The notes: a model not told the origin generated them from the letters alone. DNA of 64,000 bases from Catellatospora sp. IY07-71 (GCF_018326265.1 NZ_AP023360.1:784501-848500), one strand, 5' to 3'; counted from the first letter of the stretch, positions 1 to 10,186 are shown. Numbers and translations: made by a program.

Positions 1-67
1 ACCAGCGGGACTTCCAGTCGGTCGAGATGCCGAGCCGGAACCCAATCGGGTGGACTTTCTGACCCAT
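1..67 (-). CDS. rpsC: 30S ribosomal protein S3, N-terminal fragment
   Basis: Only the first 22 codons lie in the window. The reading [14 protein letters not shown] is the diagnostic N-terminus of ribosomal protein S3, which sits at the mRNA entry of the small subunit. Its ATG overlaps the rplV stop by one base (TAATG), so the two are translationally coupled in the S10 operon order rplV–rpsC. The gene continues beyond the left edge. Confidence 0.93.
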   Translation of the reverse strand, partial: MGQKVHPIGFRLGISTDWKSRW

Positions 68-540
68 TACTTGGTCTCCTCCTGCTCGGCGGCCTCAACC
101 TCGGGCTTCTCGGCGGCCTTGGCGGCCTTGGCCGGAGTGGCCTTCGCGGCGGCGGTGGCCTTGCGGACCGGCGCCTTCGGCGCGACTGCCTCCACCTCGA
201 CGGTGATGTGGCAGGTGCGCTTGCGGATCCGGTACGCCCGGCCCTGCGCCCGCGGCCGGAACCGCTTCAGCGTCGGGCCCTCGTCCACGTACGCGGCGCT
301 GACCAGCAGCGCGTCCGGGTCGAGCCGCTCGTTGTTCTCAGCGTTGGCGATGGCGCTGGCCAGCACCTTGTAGACCGGCTCGCTCGCCGCCTGCGGCGCG
401 AACTGCAGCACCGTCAGTGCCTCCTTCGCGGGCAGACCGCGGACGAGGTTGACCACACGGCGCGCCTTGCTGGCGGACAGGCGCACGTGGCGGGCGACCG
501 CACGGGCGCCCGGCGCGGCCTGCGCGTCATTCGTAGGCAT
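67..540 (-). CDS. rplV: 50S ribosomal protein L22
   Basis: 157 residues. L22 lines the peptide exit tunnel and binds all domains of 23S rRNA. The core (residues about 10–120) has the family signature: [19 protein letters not shown] near the start and a basic beta-hairpin with [18 protein letters not shown] near residue 100. The C-terminal 35 residues form an Ala/Lys/Pro-rich tail ending in acidic residues, an extension seen in many actinobacterial L22 proteins. The gene is 34 bp from rpsS and overlaps rpsC by one base; both neighbours belong to the S10 operon. Confidence 0.97.
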   Translation of the reverse strand: MPTNDAQAAPGARAVARHVRLSASKARRVVNLVRGLPAKEALTVLQFAPQAASEPVYKVLASAIANAENNERLDPDALLVSAAYVDEGPTLKRFRPRAQGRAYRIRKRTCHITVEVEAVAPKAPVRKATAAAKATPAKAAKAAEKPEVEAAEQEETK

Positions 541-574
541 CGTGTTTCCCCTAAATCCTTTAAACGGTCCGCCG

Positions 575-856
575 TCAGCGACGGCGACTCTTCCGGTCGT
601 CCTTCTCGTGACCCTTGAACGTGCGGGTCAGGGCGAACTCGCCGAGCTTGTGCCCGACCATCGCCTCCGACACGAAGACCGGGACGTGCTTGCGCCCGTC
701 GTGCACGGCGATCGTGTGACCCAGCATCTCCGGGACGATCGTCGAACGCCGCGACCAGGTCTTGATGACGTTCTTGGTGCCCTTCTCGTTCTGCACTTCC
801 ACCTTCTTGAGCAGGTGGTCGTCGATGAAGGGGCCCTTCTTCAGGCTGCGAGGCAT
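575..856 (-). CDS. rpsS: 30S ribosomal protein S19
   Basis: 93 residues, the usual length. S19 forms a complex with S13 in the head of the small subunit. The N-terminus [15 protein letters not shown] and the later [19 protein letters not shown] are canonical family signatures. The gene is 16 bp downstream of rplB and 34 bp upstream of rplV in the S10 operon. Nothing is unusual in length or composition. Confidence 0.97.
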   Translation of the reverse strand: MPRSLKKGPFIDDHLLKKVEVQNEKGTKNVIKTWSRRSTIVPEMLGHTIAVHDGRKHVPVFVSEAMVGHKLGEFALTRTFKGHEKDDRKSRRR

Positions 857-872
857 CTGTCAGCTCTCCCTA

Positions 873-1712
873 TTACCCGCGCTTGCGGGTGGCGTAGCGG
901 CGGCGGACGATCAGCTTGTCGCTCGCCTGGCCCTTGCGGCGGGTGCGACCCTCGGGCTTGCCCTTCGGGTTCACCGGGTGACGACCACCAGAGGTCTTAC
1001 CCTCACCACCACCGTGCGGGTGGTCGACCGGGTTCATCGCGACACCACGGACGGTCGGGCGCTTGCCCTTCCACCGCATGCGGCCGGCCTTACCCCAGTT
1101 GATGTTCGACTGCTCGGCGTTGCCGATCTCGCCGACGGTCGCGCGGCAGCGCACGTCGACCTTGCGGATCTCACCCGACGGCATACGCAGCGTGGCGTAG
1201 TCGTCCTCGCGGCCCAGCAGCTGGATGCCGACGCCGGCCGAGCGGGCCAGCTTGGCACCGCCGCCCGGACGCAGCTCCACGCAGTGCACGGTCGTACCGA
1301 CCGGGATGTTGCGCAGCGGCAGGTTGTTGCCCGGCTTGATGTCCGCACCCGGACCCGACTCGATCGGGTCGCCCTGCTTCAGGTCCTTCGGCGCCACGAT
1401 GTAGCGCTTCTCGCCGTCCACGTAGTGCAGCAGCGCGATACGGGCGGTGCGGTTGGGGTCGTACTCGATGTGCGCGACCTTGGCCGGGATGCCGTCCTTG
1501 TCCACCCGCTTGAAGTCGATCAGACGGTACTGACGCTTGTGACCGCCGCCCTGGTGCCGCGTGGTGATGCGGCCGTGAACGTTACGGCCGCCCTTCTTCG
1601 GCAGCGGGACGACGAGCGACTTCTCCGGCGTCGACCGGGTGACCTCGGCGAAGTCGGCGACGCTGGAGCCGCGGCGACCCGGCGTCGTCGGCTTGTACTT
1701 ACGGATACCCAT
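873..1712 (-). CDS. rplB: 50S ribosomal protein L2
   Basis: 279 residues, full length. L2 is a primary 23S rRNA binder near the peptidyl-transferase centre. The sequence carries the usual start [14 protein letters not shown], the central RNA-binding region (about residues 60–200) and the conserved [13 protein letters not shown] loop, whose histidine has been implicated in peptidyl-transferase activity. The Lys/Arg-rich C-terminus is typical. It lies between rplW (15 bp) and rpsS (16 bp). Confidence 0.98.
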   Translation of the reverse strand: MGIRKYKPTTPGRRGSSVADFAEVTRSTPEKSLVVPLPKKGGRNVHGRITTRHQGGGHKRQYRLIDFKRVDKDGIPAKVAHIEYDPNRTARIALLHYVDGEKRYIVAPKDLKQGDPIESGPGADIKPGNNLPLRNIPVGTTVHCVELRPGGGAKLARSAGVGIQLLGREDDYATLRMPSGEIRKVDVRCRATVGEIGNAEQSNINWGKAGRMRWKGKRPTVRGVAMNPVDHPHGGGEGKTSGGRHPVNPKGKPEGRTRRKGQASDKLIVRRRYATRKRG

Positions 1713-1727
1713 TGTCTTCTATACCCC

Positions 1728-2030
1728 TCAGCTCACCGGTCCGCCGAAGGCGTCGATGCGGTCGCCCTCGGCGAGCTTCACCATCGCGCGCTTCGTCGCC
1801 TTGCGCTGACCCCAGCCGGTGCGGGTGCGCTTGCGCTTGCCCTCGCGGTTGAGCGTGTTCACGGTCAGCACCCGGACGTTGAAGATCTGCTGAATAGCGA
1901 TCTTGATCTGGGTCTTGTTCGCGTCCGGGTGCACCAGGAAGGTGTACCAGTTGCGGTTCAGCTCGCCGTAGCTCTTCTCAGAGACCACCGGAGCGACGAT
2001 GATGTCGCGCGGGTCGGCAATCGTCGTCAC
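1728..2030 (-). CDS. rplW: 50S ribosomal protein L23
   Basis: 100 residues. L23 sits at the tunnel exit and is the docking site for trigger factor and SRP. The N-terminal [14 protein letters not shown] and the central [15 protein letters not shown] are family signatures. The start is GTG and overlaps the rplD stop as GTGA, which indicates translational coupling inside the S10 operon. Confidence 0.97.
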   Translation of the reverse strand: MTTIADPRDIIVAPVVSEKSYGELNRNWYTFLVHPDANKTQIKIAIQQIFNVRVLTVNTLNREGKRKRTRTGWGQRKATKRAMVKLAEGDRIDAFGGPVS

Positions 2031-2671
2031 TTCGAACCCTCCTCAGCGGGCACGCCCAGGAACTCCTCCAGCGCCTCGGCGGTGAAGACCACCTCGTCGC
2101 TGACGAGCACGTCGTACGTGTTGAGCTGCCCCGCCTCCAGCAGGTGCACCTCCGGCACGTTGCGCAGGCTCACCCAGTTGATCTCGTCGTTGGCGCCCAG
2201 CACGACCAGCACCCGGCGGGCCTCGCCCGCGGTCGCCTTCAGCGTGGCCAGGGCGGCCTTGGTCGACGGGGTCTCGCCGGCCACGAAGCCGGAGACCACG
2301 TGCAGCTTGCCGTTGCGGGCCCGGTCCGACAGGGCACCGCGCAGCGCGGCGGCCTTCATCTTCTTCGGGGTCCGCTGGCTGTAGTCACGCGGCTGCGGGC
2401 CGTGGACGACGCCACCGCCGGCGAACTGCGGCGCGCGGATCGAGCCCTGACGGGCGCGACCGGTGCCCTTCTGCTTGTACGGCTTCTTGCCGCCACCGGC
2501 GACCTCACCGCGGCGCTTCGTCTTGTGCGTGCCCTGGCGCGCGGCGGCCAGCTGGGCCACCACGACCTGGTGCATGAGCGCGATGTTGGCCTGCACGTCG
2601 AAGATGTCGGCGGGCAGCTCGACCGAACCGGTCTTGGCGCCCTCAGCGTTGATCACGTCAACCGTGGTCAC
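2027..2671 (-). CDS. rplD: 50S ribosomal protein L4
   Basis: 214 residues from the GTG at 2671, whose GTGA overlaps the rplC stop. A longer reading would run deep into rplC and is rejected. L4 binds 23S rRNA and reaches into the exit tunnel. The sequence shows the family loop around residues 40–100, with [20 protein letters not shown] and GTGRARQGS. In some bacteria L4 also represses its own operon; no leader structure specific to that is obvious here. Both ends overlap neighbours by four bases, giving the tight block rplC–rplD–rplW. Confidence 0.96.
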   Translation of the reverse strand: MTTVDVINAEGAKTGSVELPADIFDVQANIALMHQVVVAQLAAARQGTHKTKRRGEVAGGGKKPYKQKGTGRARQGSIRAPQFAGGGVVHGPQPRDYSQRTPKKMKAAALRGALSDRARNGKLHVVSGFVAGETPSTKAALATLKATAGEARRVLVVLGANDEINWVSLRNVPEVHLLEAGQLNTYDVLVSDEVVFTAEALEEFLGVPAEEGSK

Positions 2672-3327
2672 TTCGCGGCACCACCCTTCTTCGTCTTCGC
2701 GGCGCTGCGCACGAGCACGAGCGCACCCTTCGGGCCCGGGATGGCGCCCTTCACCAGCAGCAGGTTGTTCTCGGCGTCGATCGCGTGCACGGTGAGGCCC
2801 TGCGCGGTGTAGCGCACGCCACCCATGCGACCGGCCATCCGGACGCCCTTGAACACGCGGCCCGGCGTGGCGCACGCGCCGATCGAGCCGGGCGAGCGGT
2901 GCTTGCGCTCGACACCGTGGCTGGCCTTGAGGCCGTGGAAGCCGTGGCGCTTCATGACACCGGCGAAGCCCTTGCCCTTGGTCTTACCGGTCACGTCGAC
3001 CGCCTGACCGGCGGCGAACGTGGCGACGGTGACCTCCTGGCCGAGCTCGTACGAGCCGGCGTCGGTGGTGCGCAGCTCGACGATGTGGCGGCGCGGCGCG
3101 ACGTTCGCCTTGGCGAAGTGGCCCGCCTTGGGCTGGCTCACCTTGCGCGGGTTGATCGCGCCGAAAGCCAGCTGAACGGCCTCGTAGCCGTCCGTCTCGG
3201 TGGTACGAACCTGGGTGACGACGCACGGGCCGGCCTGCACCACGGTCACGGGGACGACCTTGTTGTTGTCCCAGACCTGAGTCATGCCGAGCTTGGCGCC
3301 CAGGATGCCCTTAACTTGCCTGTCCAT
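2668..3327 (-). CDS. rplC: 50S ribosomal protein L3
   Basis: 219 residues. L3 is an early assembly protein near the peptidyl-transferase centre. The start [20 protein letters not shown] and the motif [13 protein letters not shown] around residue 125–140 are diagnostic. The stop overlaps the rplD GTG. The gene is 12 bp downstream of rpsJ in the S10 operon. Confidence 0.97.
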   Translation of the reverse strand: MDRQVKGILGAKLGMTQVWDNNKVVPVTVVQAGPCVVTQVRTTETDGYEAVQLAFGAINPRKVSQPKAGHFAKANVAPRRHIVELRTTDAGSYELGQEVTVATFAAGQAVDVTGKTKGKGFAGVMKRHGFHGLKASHGVERKHRSPGSIGACATPGRVFKGVRMAGRMGGVRYTAQGLTVHAIDAENNLLLVKGAIPGPKGALVLVRSAAKTKKGGAAK

Positions 3328-3339
3328 CAGTGTCGGTCC

Positions 3340-3648
3340 CTACAGCTTGATCTCGATGTCGACACCAGCCGGCAGATCGAGTCGCATGAGCGAGTCGACC
3401 GTCTTCGGGGTCGGGTCGATGATGTCGATCAGACGCTTGTGCGTGCGCATCTCGAAGTGCTCGCGCGAGTCCTTGTACTTGTGCGGCGAACGGATCACGC
3501 AGAAACGGTTGATCTCCGTGGGCAGTGGCACCGGCCCTGCGACCTGAGCACCCGTACGGGTCACCGTCTCGACGATCTTCCGCGCCGAGGAGTCGACCAC
3601 CTCGTGGTCGTAGGCCTTGAGCCGGATGCGGATCTTCTGTCCCGCCAT
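3340..3648 (-). CDS. rpsJ: 30S ribosomal protein S10 (NusE)
   Basis: 102 residues, full length. S10 is a small-subunit head protein and, as NusE, a partner of NusB and NusG in transcription antitermination. [19 protein letters not shown] and the C-terminal half with [12 protein letters not shown] are canonical. It is the first gene of the S10 operon here, preceded by a leader of at least 100 nt with a hairpin shared with the rpsL leader and by candidate promoters. Confidence 0.97.
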
Positions 3649-3714
3649 GGTGGCTTCTGTTTCCTTCTCTCAAGCCGCTACCTGCGGCGGCAGACGGTGG
3701 GGCCTGCCCCCTGT

Positions 3715-3739
3715 CCGACCCCCGCGGTCGGGCGTGTCG
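3715..3739 (-). promoter_or_regulatory. S10-operon leader hairpin (shared with str operon)
   Basis: In the rpsJ mRNA sense this reads CGACACGC followed by CCGACC-GCGGG-GGTCGG, a six-bp GC stem with a five-base loop. The same 25 bases occur exactly at 8529–8553 ahead of rpsL. The conservation in two ribosomal-protein leaders suggests a common regulatory or processing element rather than chance; the mechanism is not shown by the sequence. Confidence 0.7.
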
Positions 3740-3747
3740 CGCGCTGA

Positions 3748-3776
3748 ACCAGACTGGGTCCCTATGAAAAGGTCAA
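3748..3776 (-). promoter_or_regulatory. Candidate proximal rpsJ promoter
   Basis: TTGACC at 3776–3771 and TCTGGT at 3753–3748 with a 17-bp spacer, on the minus strand. The -35 is good and the -10 is weak. It lies just upstream of the shared leader hairpin. A second candidate lies farther upstream at 3896–3925. Confidence 0.4.
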
Positions 3777-3895
3777 CCTTGGCTCAGCGGGCATCACGCC
3801 CGATCACAGGAGCTGTGCGCCAGAGGTCCGGAGACCCCCCACGCCACGCGAAACGGCGCACTCCAAAGAGCGACCGCTCGCAACGCAACCTGTTC

Positions 3896-3925
3896 ATTAT
3901 GCCGTATCGACTACGGCCTTGTGAA
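3896..3925 (-). promoter_or_regulatory. Candidate distal rpsJ promoter with internal dyad
   Basis: TTCACA (3925–3920) and CATAAT (3901–3896), spacer 18 bp, in the tuf–rpsJ spacer. The spacer contains a dyad GCCGTA-TCGAC-TACGGC at 3901–3917, which could be an operator or coincidence. Between this site and the tuf terminator nothing else is recognisable. Confidence 0.45.
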
Positions 3926-3978
3926 ATCAGGGTGCCGGGGCTCACTAAAACAGGCCCGACCTGCGTACACGTAAAGGT

Positions 3979-4010
3979 GCGGGCGCCCCGCCCGAGAGCG
4001 GGGCGCCCGC
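3979..4010 (-). terminator. tuf terminator hairpin
   Basis: Perfect 12-bp inverted repeat (GCGGGCGCCCCG with its complement) and an eight-base loop, six bases after the tuf stop. No clear U-tract follows, as is common in high-GC actinobacteria. Confidence 0.8.
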
Positions 4011-4015
4011 GAAGA

Positions 4016-5209
4016 TCACTTGAGGATCTTGGTGACTCGGCCGGCGCCGACCGTGCGGCCACCCTCGCGGATCGCGAAGCGGAGGGTCTCCTCCATGGCG
4101 ATCGGCTGGATGAGCTTCACGTTCATCTCGACGTTGTCGCCGGGCATGACCATCTCGGTGCCCTCGGGCAGCGTGACGACACCGGTGACGTCGGTGGTCC
4201 GGAAGTAGAACTGCGGACGGTAGTTCTGGAAGAACGGGGTGTGGCGGCCGCCCTCCTCCTTGGAGAGGATGTAGACCGACGCCTCGAACTCCGTGTGCGG
4301 GGTGGTCGAGCCGGGCTTGACCACGACCATGCCGCGCTCGACGTCCTCGCGCTTGATGCCACGCAGCAGCAGACCGACGTTCTCGCCCGCGCGGGCCTCG
4401 TCGAGCAGCTTGCGGAACATCTCGATGCCGGTGCAGGTGGTCTTCATCGACTTCTCGCGGATGCCGACGATCTCGACCTCCTCGTTCGGCTTGAGGATGC
4501 CACGCTCGGCACGACCGGTGACGACGGTGCCACGACCGGTGATCGTGAACACGTCCTCGATCGGCATGAGGAACGGCTTGTCGACCTCACGCTCGGGCTG
4601 CGGGATCGCGGTGTCGACCGCGTCCATCAGGCCCATGAGCGCGTCGGACCACTTGGCGTCGCCCTCGAGCGCCTTGAGCGCGGAGACCCGGACGACCGGC
4701 AGGTCGTCACCCGGGTACTCCTGGCTCGACAGCAGCTCGCGGACCTCGAGCTCGACCAGGTCCAGCAGCTCCTCGTCGTCGACCATGTCGCTCTTGTTGA
4801 GCGCCACGACGATGTAGGGAACGCCGACCTGACGGGCCAGCAGCACGTGCTCGCGGGTCTGCGGCATCGGGCCGTCGGTCGCGGCGACCACCAGGATCGC
4901 GCCGTCCATCTGGGCGGCACCGGTGATCATGTTCTTGATGTAGTCAGCGTGACCCGGGCAGTCGACGTGCGCGTAGTGCCGGTTCTCCGTCTGGTACTCG
5001 ACGTGCGCGATGGAGATCGTGATACCACGAGCCTTCTCCTCCGGCGCCTTGTCGATCTCGTCGAACGGGGTGTACGGGTTGAGTGCCGGGAACTTGTCGT
5101 GCAGGACCTTAGTGATGGCCGCCGTCAGCGTCGTCTTACCGTGGTCGATGTGACCAATGGTGCCGATGTTGACGTGCGGCTTAGTCCGCTCGAACTTCGC
5201 CTTCGCCAC
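4016..5209 (-). CDS. tuf: Elongation factor Tu
   Basis: 397 residues, full length, GTG start. EF-Tu delivers aminoacyl-tRNA to the ribosome as a GTP complex. G1 is GHIDHGKTT near residue 20, G3 is DCPGHADY near 80 and G4 is NKSD near 135. The beta-barrel domains 2 and 3 follow from about residue 205. A strong RBS-like AGGAGG precedes the start. It is separated from fusA by a perfect terminator, so tuf probably has its own promoter in the 5210–5325 spacer, where I see no convincing consensus. Confidence 0.98.
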   Translation of the reverse strand: MAKAKFERTKPHVNIGTIGHIDHGKTTLTAAITKVLHDKFPALNPYTPFDEIDKAPEEKARGITISIAHVEYQTENRHYAHVDCPGHADYIKNMITGAAQMDGAILVVAATDGPMPQTREHVLLARQVGVPYIVVALNKSDMVDDEELLDLVELEVRELLSSQEYPGDDLPVVRVSALKALEGDAKWSDALMGLMDAVDTAIPQPEREVDKPFLMPIEDVFTITGRGTVVTGRAERGILKPNEEVEIVGIREKSMKTTCTGIEMFRKLLDEARAGENVGLLLRGIKREDVERGMVVVKPGSTTPHTEFEASVYILSKEEGGRHTPFFQNYRPQFYFRTTDVTGVVTLPEGTEMVMPGDNVEMNVKLIQPIAMEETLRFAIREGGRTVGAGRVTKILK

Positions 5210-5325
5210 TGGTGTCCTCCTGTGGACTGTTGGTTCGTTCGCCCGACGGCGCCGACTGGCGCTTAGGACCTTTGCCCGCCGGGTTCGCCGGCGCTTCTTG
5301 CGTTGCTGAGGCCTGTTGAGCTAGG

Positions 5326-5361
5326 CCGTGGTGACGCCGGCCGGGGCCGGCGTCACCACGG
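5326..5361 (-). terminator. fusA terminator
   Basis: A perfect 15-bp inverted repeat (arm CCGTGGTGACGCCGG) with a six-base loop begins three bases after the fusA stop. It divides the str operon from tuf, or acts as an attenuator between them. Confidence 0.8.
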
Positions 5362-5364
5362 CGG

Positions 5365-7461
5365 TCACTCTCCGGTGGCCTTAGCGATGATCTCCTTCGC
5401 GACGTTCGCGGGAACCTCGGCGTAGGAGTCGAATACCATGCTGTAGCTGGCCCGGCCCTGGGTCTTCGACCGGAGGTCGCCGACGTAGCCGAACATCTCC
5501 GACAGCGGCACCAGGGCACGGACGACGCGGGCGCCGCTGCGCTCCTCCATCGCCTGGATGATGCCACGGCGCGAGTTCAGGTCGCCGATGACGTCACCCA
5601 TGTTGTCCTCGGGCGTGACGACCTCGACGGCCATCATCGGCTCGAGGATGGCGGGGTCGGCCTTGCGGGCCGCCTCCTTCAGCGCCATCGAGCCGGCGAT
5701 CTTGAACGCCATCTCGGACGAGTCGACCTCGTGGTACTTGCCGTCGATCAGCGTCATCTTGACGCCGACCAGCGGGTACCCGGCCAGCACGCCGTACTGC
5801 ATCGCGTCCTGGGCGCCGGCGTCGACCGAGGGGATGAACTCCTTCGGGATGCGGCCACCCGTGACGGCGTTGACGAACTCGTACTGCGCCGGGGCGTCCA
5901 GCGGCAGCGGCTCGAGGCCGATGATGACGCTCGCGTACTGACCCGAGCCACCGGTCTGCTTCTTGTGGGTGTACTCGAGCTTGTCCACCACGCGGCGGAT
6001 CGTCTCGCGGTACGCCACCTGCGGCTTGCCGACGTTCGCCTCGACGTTGAACTCGCGCTTCATGCGGTCGACCAGGATCTCCAGGTGGAGCTCGCCCATG
6101 CCGGAGATGACGGTCTGGCCGGTCTCCTCGTCGAGCTTCACGCGGAAGGTCGGGTCCTCCTCGGCGAGCTTCTGGATCGCGGTGCCGAGCTTCTCCTGGT
6201 CGGCCTTCGTCTTCGGCTCGATGGCCACCGAGATGACCGGGTCCGGGAAGGTCATCGACTCCAGGATCACCGGGTTGGCCGGGTCGCTCAGCGTGTCACC
6301 GGTGGTGGTCTGCTTCAGGCCCTGCACCGCGATGATGTCGCCGGCGAACGCCTGCGAGCGCTCCTCACGCTTGTTGGCATGCATCTGGTAGATCTTCCCG
6401 ACCCGCTCCTTGCGGTCCTTGGTCGAGTTGATCACCGGCGAGCCCGCGTCCAGCGTGCCGGAGTAGACCCGCACGTAGGTCAGCTTGCCCAGGTGCTTGT
6501 CAGTCTGGATCTTGAACGCCAGGCCGGAGAACGGCTCGGTCGAGTCGGCGTGGCGGGCGACCGGGGTCTCCCCGTCCATCAGCGTGCCGTCGATGGCCGG
6601 GATGTCCAGCGGCGACGGCAGGAAGTCGACGACCGCGTCCAGCATCGGCTGCACGCCCTTGTTCTTGAACGCCGAGCCGCAGACGACCGGGTTCAGCTTG
6701 CCGGCGATGGTGGCGCGACGGATCGCGGCCTTGAGCTGCTCGACGGTGAACTCGCCACCCTCGAGGTAGCTCTCCATGATCTCGTCGTCGGCCTCGGACA
6801 GGGTCTCGAGCAGCTTGGTGCGCCACTCGTCGGCCTGCTCGGCCAGGTTCGCCGGGATCTCCTCGACCGCGTAGTCCTCACCCTTCTGGGTCTCGCCGCG
6901 CCAGGTCAGCGCGCGCATGCCCAGCAGGTCCACGACACCGATGTGGTCGCCCTCGAGACCGATCGGAATCTGCAGCACCAGCGGGGTGGCGTTGAGACGG
7001 GTGATCATCATGTCGACGCAGCGGAAGAAGTCCGCACCGGTGCGGTCCAGCTTGTTGACGAAGCACATACGCGGCACGTTGTACTTGTCGGCCTGGCGCC
7101 ACACGTTCTCGGTCTGCGGCTCCACACCGGCGACACCGTCGTAGACCGCCACCGCACCGTCGAGCACGCGCAGCGACCGCTCCACCTCGACGGTGAAGTC
7201 GACGTGGCCGGGCGTGTCGATGATCTGGATCGTGTGGCCCTTCCACTCACACTTGGTCGCAGCGGAGGTGATGGTGATACCCCGCTCCTGCTCCTGCTCC
7301 ATCCAGTCCATGACGGCAGCGCCCTCGTGGACCTCACCGATCTTGTGCGTGATACCGGTGTAGAACAGGATCCGCTCGGTGGTGGTGGTCTTACCGGCGT
7401 CGATGTGCGCCATGATGCCGATGTTGCGGGTCTTGGCGAGGGCGGCGTCTACGGCGGCCAC
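5365..7461 (-). CDS. fusA: Elongation factor G
   Basis: 698 residues, the usual EF-G length, GTG start. EF-G catalyses ribosomal translocation and, with RRF, ribosome recycling. G1 [13 protein letters not shown] is near residue 20, G3 DTPGHVDF near 83 and [10 protein letters not shown] near 137. Domains II–V follow, with the domain IV region [10 protein letters not shown] near 530. It lies 86 bp downstream of rpsG in the conserved rpsL–rpsG–fusA order. Confidence 0.98.
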   Translation of the reverse strand: MAAVDAALAKTRNIGIMAHIDAGKTTTTERILFYTGITHKIGEVHEGAAVMDWMEQEQERGITITSAATKCEWKGHTIQIIDTPGHVDFTVEVERSLRVLDGAVAVYDGVAGVEPQTENVWRQADKYNVPRMCFVNKLDRTGADFFRCVDMMITRLNATPLVLQIPIGLEGDHIGVVDLLGMRALTWRGETQKGEDYAVEEIPANLAEQADEWRTKLLETLSEADDEIMESYLEGGEFTVEQLKAAIRRATIAGKLNPVVCGSAFKNKGVQPMLDAVVDFLPSPLDIPAIDGTLMDGETPVARHADSTEPFSGLAFKIQTDKHLGKLTYVRVYSGTLDAGSPVINSTKDRKERVGKIYQMHANKREERSQAFAGDIIAVQGLKQTTTGDTLSDPANPVILESMTFPDPVISVAIEPKTKADQEKLGTAIQKLAEEDPTFRVKLDEETGQTVISGMGELHLEILVDRMKREFNVEANVGKPQVAYRETIRRVVDKLEYTHKKQTGGSGQYASVIIGLEPLPLDAPAQYEFVNAVTGGRIPKEFIPSVDAGAQDAMQYGVLAGYPLVGVKMTLIDGKYHEVDSSEMAFKIAGSMALKEAARKADPAILEPMMAVEVVTPEDNMGDVIGDLNSRRGIIQAMEERSGARVVRALVPLSEMFGYVGDLRSKTQGRASYSMVFDSYAEVPANVAKEIIAKATGE

Positions 7462-7547
7462 TTCACGATCCTTTCGGTGTGGGACTCAGTCCCGGAAAGT
7501 CAAGGGTGTGGAGCCGGCACCGACGAATCGGACCGGCTCCACGACGT

Positions 7548-8018
7548 TCACCAGCGGTAGTGCGCGAAGGCCTTGTTCGACTCGGCCATCTTGTGCGTGT
7601 CCTCACGCCGCTTGACGGCGGCGCCGAGGCCGTTGCTGGCGTCGAGCAGCTCGTTCATGAGGCGCTCGACCATGGTCTTCTCGCGACGGGCGCGGGAGTA
7701 GGTCACCAGCCAGCGCAGACCCAGCGTGGTCGCGCGGGCCGGACGGACCTCGACCGGCACCTGGTAGGTCGCGCCACCGACACGGCGGCTGCGGACCTCG
7801 AGGGTCGGCTTCACGTTGTCCATGGCGCGCTTGAGCGTCACCACCGGGTCGGTGCCGGTCTTCTCGCGGCAGCCCTCCAGGGCGCCGTACACGACCCGCT
7901 CGGCCAGCTGGCGCTTGCCGTTGAGCAGGATCTTATTGACCAGCTGCGTGACCAGCGGCGAGCTGTAAACCGGGTCGGCGTTCAGCGGCCGACGAGGCGC
8001 GGGGCCCTTACGCGGCAT
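7548..8018 (-). CDS. rpsG: 30S ribosomal protein S7
   Basis: 156 residues, full length. S7 nucleates assembly of the 30S head and binds near the decoding/E site. [18 protein letters not shown] at the N-terminus and [16 protein letters not shown] near residue 80–95 are family signatures. Its ATG overlaps the rpsL stop by one base (TAATG). Confidence 0.98.
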   Translation of the reverse strand: MPRKGPAPRRPLNADPVYSSPLVTQLVNKILLNGKRQLAERVVYGALEGCREKTGTDPVVTLKRAMDNVKPTLEVRSRRVGGATYQVPVEVRPARATTLGLRWLVTYSRARREKTMVERLMNELLDASNGLGAAVKRREDTHKMAESNKAFAHYRW

Positions 8019-8401
8019 TACTTCTTCCCTTCCTTGACCAGCTTCGCGCCGTAGCGGCTACGTGCCTGCTTGCGGTTGCGGACACCCTGGGTGTCCAGCG
8101 AACCACGAATGATCTTGTAGCGCACGCCGGGCAGGTCCTTAACACGACCGCCGCGGACGAGCACGATCGAGTGCTCCTGCAGGTTGTGACCGACACCCGG
8201 GATGTACGCGGTGACCTCGATCTGGCTGCTCAGCTTGACGCGAGCTACCTTCCGCAGTGCCGAGTTCGGCTTCTTGGGCGTCGTGGTGTACACACGCGTG
8301 CACACACCCCGCCGCTGGGGGCTCCCCTTCAGCGCCGGCGTCTTGGTCTTGCTCGTCTTCGCCTGGCGGCCCTTACGGACCAGCTGCTGGATAGTGGGCA
8401 C
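8018..8401 (-). CDS. rpsL: 30S ribosomal protein S12
   Basis: 127 residues from the GTG at 8401; homologs start [12 protein letters not shown], so longer readings are rejected. S12 is at the decoding centre and controls translational accuracy. The streptomycin-determining segments read [17 protein letters not shown] and [13 protein letters not shown], both wild-type (lysines at the usual 43 and 88 equivalents), predicting a sensitive S12. It is the first gene of the str operon, with a roughly 200-nt leader carrying the hairpin shared with rpsJ. Confidence 0.96.
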   Translation of the reverse strand: MPTIQQLVRKGRQAKTSKTKTPALKGSPQRRGVCTRVYTTTPKKPNSALRKVARVKLSSQIEVTAYIPGVGHNLQEHSIVLVRGGRVKDLPGVRYKIIRGSLDTQGVRNRKQARSRYGAKLVKEGKK

Positions 8402-8528
8402 CGGGTTTCTCCGCTCCCTTTTGCTTCTCTCCGCGGCTCTTCGCCGTGGAAACTTATGTGGCCGTTGGCCGCGTATGCGGCCCGAACTGCTGCGATCGGC
8501 GCCGTCCCGGAGCGATCCGAGACGTGTC

Positions 8529-8553
8529 CCGACCCCCGCGGTCGGGCGTGTCG
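8529..8553 (-). promoter_or_regulatory. str-operon leader hairpin (shared with S10 operon)
   Basis: Identical over 25 bases to 3715–3739. In the rpsL mRNA sense it forms CCGACC-GCGGG-GGTCGG about 130 nt upstream of the GTG. See the rpsJ leader entry. Confidence 0.7.
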
Positions 8554-8612
8554 TCCGGCACACGGGCCCGGCGGCTCGATTTCTCGAGCTGTCGGAGTCT
8601 GTCGTTGTCGTG

Positions 8613-8641
8613 GTGCTACGGTGCCCGGCCCTGTGGGTCAG
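8613..8641 (-). promoter_or_regulatory. Candidate rpsL (str operon) promoter
   Basis: CTGACC (8641–8636) and TAGCAC (8618–8613) on the minus strand with a 17-bp spacer. Transcription would start near 8606, giving a leader of about 205 nt including the shared hairpin. From 8642 to about 8927 I see no gene. Confidence 0.5.
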
Positions 8642-8931
8642 GCTCTCCGCGTCGGCGCACGCACGAGGGGCCCGGGCAAGCCCGGGCACGAGGGGAAAGA
8701 GTACCGAACCGATGGCCCACTGGTCAAAACGGGGTACCTGTCACCCGCGCATCGATGCGCGATTGTGCCGCATGCCGTTCATTCCGAGTTGCCAGCCCGC
8801 CGTCGACGCGAACTCCGAACGCCAGTCTACCTCGTCGATTCCCACACCTTGAACCGGATGCCAGACCGTGAGCCAGCTCTCCCCCGGCCCACCGCGAGAC
8901 GTCGCCTCGCCGGGTCTGCCTCCGAGGCGAA

Positions 8932-8992
8932 GATCGCGATCTCGTGTCAGAAAGTGCGGTCTGACCACAGGTTCCGACACGAGACGGCGATC
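8932..8992. repeat. 61-bp palindromic repeat, copy A
   Basis: Imperfect full-length palindrome beginning GATCGCGATCTCGTGTC and ending GACACGAGACGGCGATC. The pairing extends outward to 8928–8996. It is one of four copies of exactly 61 bp (also 19485, 19590, 28515), all in the same orientation in intergenic DNA. It starts 15 bp beyond the stop of the membrane-protein gene at 9011. Confidence 0.85.
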
Positions 8993-9010
8993 TTCGGCCG
9001 GTGCCAGCCG

Positions 9011-9766
9011 TCAGGCGCCCGCGCTGAGGGCGATCGCGACGATGAGGCCGAACGCGGCCAGCAAGAAGCCCACGGCACCGCACACCAGGCCCGAGATCGC
9101 GACGCCCCGGCCGGTCATGGTCCCCGCGGCGAGCCGGATCTGACGCATCCCCAGCCAGCCCAGCACGATGCCCGCGGCCCCGAGCAGGATCGCCAGCACC
9201 GCGAACGCCCCCGCGACCAGCCCGCCCCAGCCCGGCTCGGCCCCCGTCAGCCCGAAACACCAGACGGCCAGCGACACCAGCACCGACCCGACCCCGGTGG
9301 CCAGCGAACTGGCCGCCACGCCGGACGCGGTCTTCGGCGCACCCAGCACCGCCAGCCCGTAGGGTGTCCCCGGCACGACCTCGACCCGCACCGGCGCCGG
9401 GTAGCTCACCGGCCGCGGCCCCGCCTGCGCCACCGTCGGCCACGACGGCACAGCCGGACCCTGCACGGCCGGCCGCTGACCCACCGGTCCGTGACCTCCG
9501 GAGACCGGCACCTGCCCCCCGGAGTGTTCTGGGCCGGGCGGCACCGTCTGGCCCGCCGGCACCGACGGCCACTGCTGGGCCGGAGCCTGTTCACCCGTGG
9601 GCGGCACCGTCGGCCATGGCGCGGCAGGAACCTGCGCCATCGTGGGCCACTGCGAAGCCGGGGCCTGTTCCGCCGTCGGCGGCACCGTCGGCCACTGCGG
9701 GGCCGGAGCCTGCTCGGCCGTCGGCGGGACGGTCGGCCACTGCGGCGCGGGAGGCTGCTCAGTCAC
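9011..9766 (-). CDS. Pro/Gln-rich membrane protein (DUF4190-like C-terminus)
   Basis: 251 residues. The N-terminal 95 or so are low-complexity, with repeats of about 16 residues of the type APAPQWPTVPPTAEQ; these are expected to be cytoplasmic and disordered. From about residue 145 there are three hydrophobic segments: SSLATGVGSVLVSLAVWCF, an Ala/Leu-rich helix containing FAVLAILLGAAGIVLGWLG, and GVAISGLVCGAVGFLLAAFG. The motif LGWLGMRQIR followed by TGRGVAISGL is typical of DUF4190 membrane proteins, whose function is unknown. A smaller relative is encoded next door at 9815. Confidence 0.75.
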   Translation of the reverse strand: MTEQPPAPQWPTVPPTAEQAPAPQWPTVPPTAEQAPASQWPTMAQVPAAPWPTVPPTGEQAPAQQWPSVPAGQTVPPGPEHSGGQVPVSGGHGPVGQRPAVQGPAVPSWPTVAQAGPRPVSYPAPVRVEVVPGTPYGLAVLGAPKTASGVAASSLATGVGSVLVSLAVWCFGLTGAEPGWGGLVAGAFAVLAILLGAAGIVLGWLGMRQIRLAAGTMTGRGVAISGLVCGAVGFLLAAFGLIVAIALSAGA

Positions 9767-9814
9767 GCCGCCGATCCTGCCACGTCCGCACCATGCGCCG
9801 CCCGCGCCGCCCGC

Positions 9815-10186
9815 TCAGTCCACGGTCGGCGGGAAGTCCTGGGGCCCGAAGCGCACGCCGCGCAGGAACAGGAACACGACCAGGGCGAGCAGGCTGGCCC
9901 CGGCCAGCGCGATACCCAGCCAGGCCAGCCGCTCGGCCCAGCGCACCCGCCCGGCACCGGTGCGCCAGCCCTCACCGGTGCGCAGCTCCGCCCGGGCCTG
10001 CCGGGCCAGCGCGAGCGCCACCGTGGCGGGCACGATGCCGCCGACGGCCAGGCCGGTGACCGCGGCCAGCAGGCCGAGCCCGAACGCGGCGGTGGCCTTC
10101 GTGTCGGCGACCGGGTCGGGATCGGCGGGATCGCGGGCGGCGAGACCGGCCGGGCCGCCCGCGGACAGAAAAACGGCGTCCCCCAT
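9815..10186 (-). CDS. Small DUF4190-like membrane protein
   Basis: 123 residues if translated from the ATG at 10186. Two hydrophobic segments (about residues 33–55 and 90–110) flank a basic loop with ALARQARAELRTGEGWRTGAG, the pattern of DUF4190 proteins. The oddity is the start: its ATG lies inside the stem of the rpoC terminator (10175–10212), and the first codons encode the T-tract. No better in-frame start is evident before the first membrane segment. Expression may depend on read-through from rpoC, or the true start may be an unrecognised downstream codon. Confidence 0.6.
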   Translation of the reverse strand: MGDAVFLSAGGPAGLAARDPADPDPVADTKATAAFGLGLLAAVTGLAVGGIVPATVALALARQARAELRTGEGWRTGAGRVRWAERLAWLGIALAGASLLALVVFLFLRGVRFGPQDFPPTVD

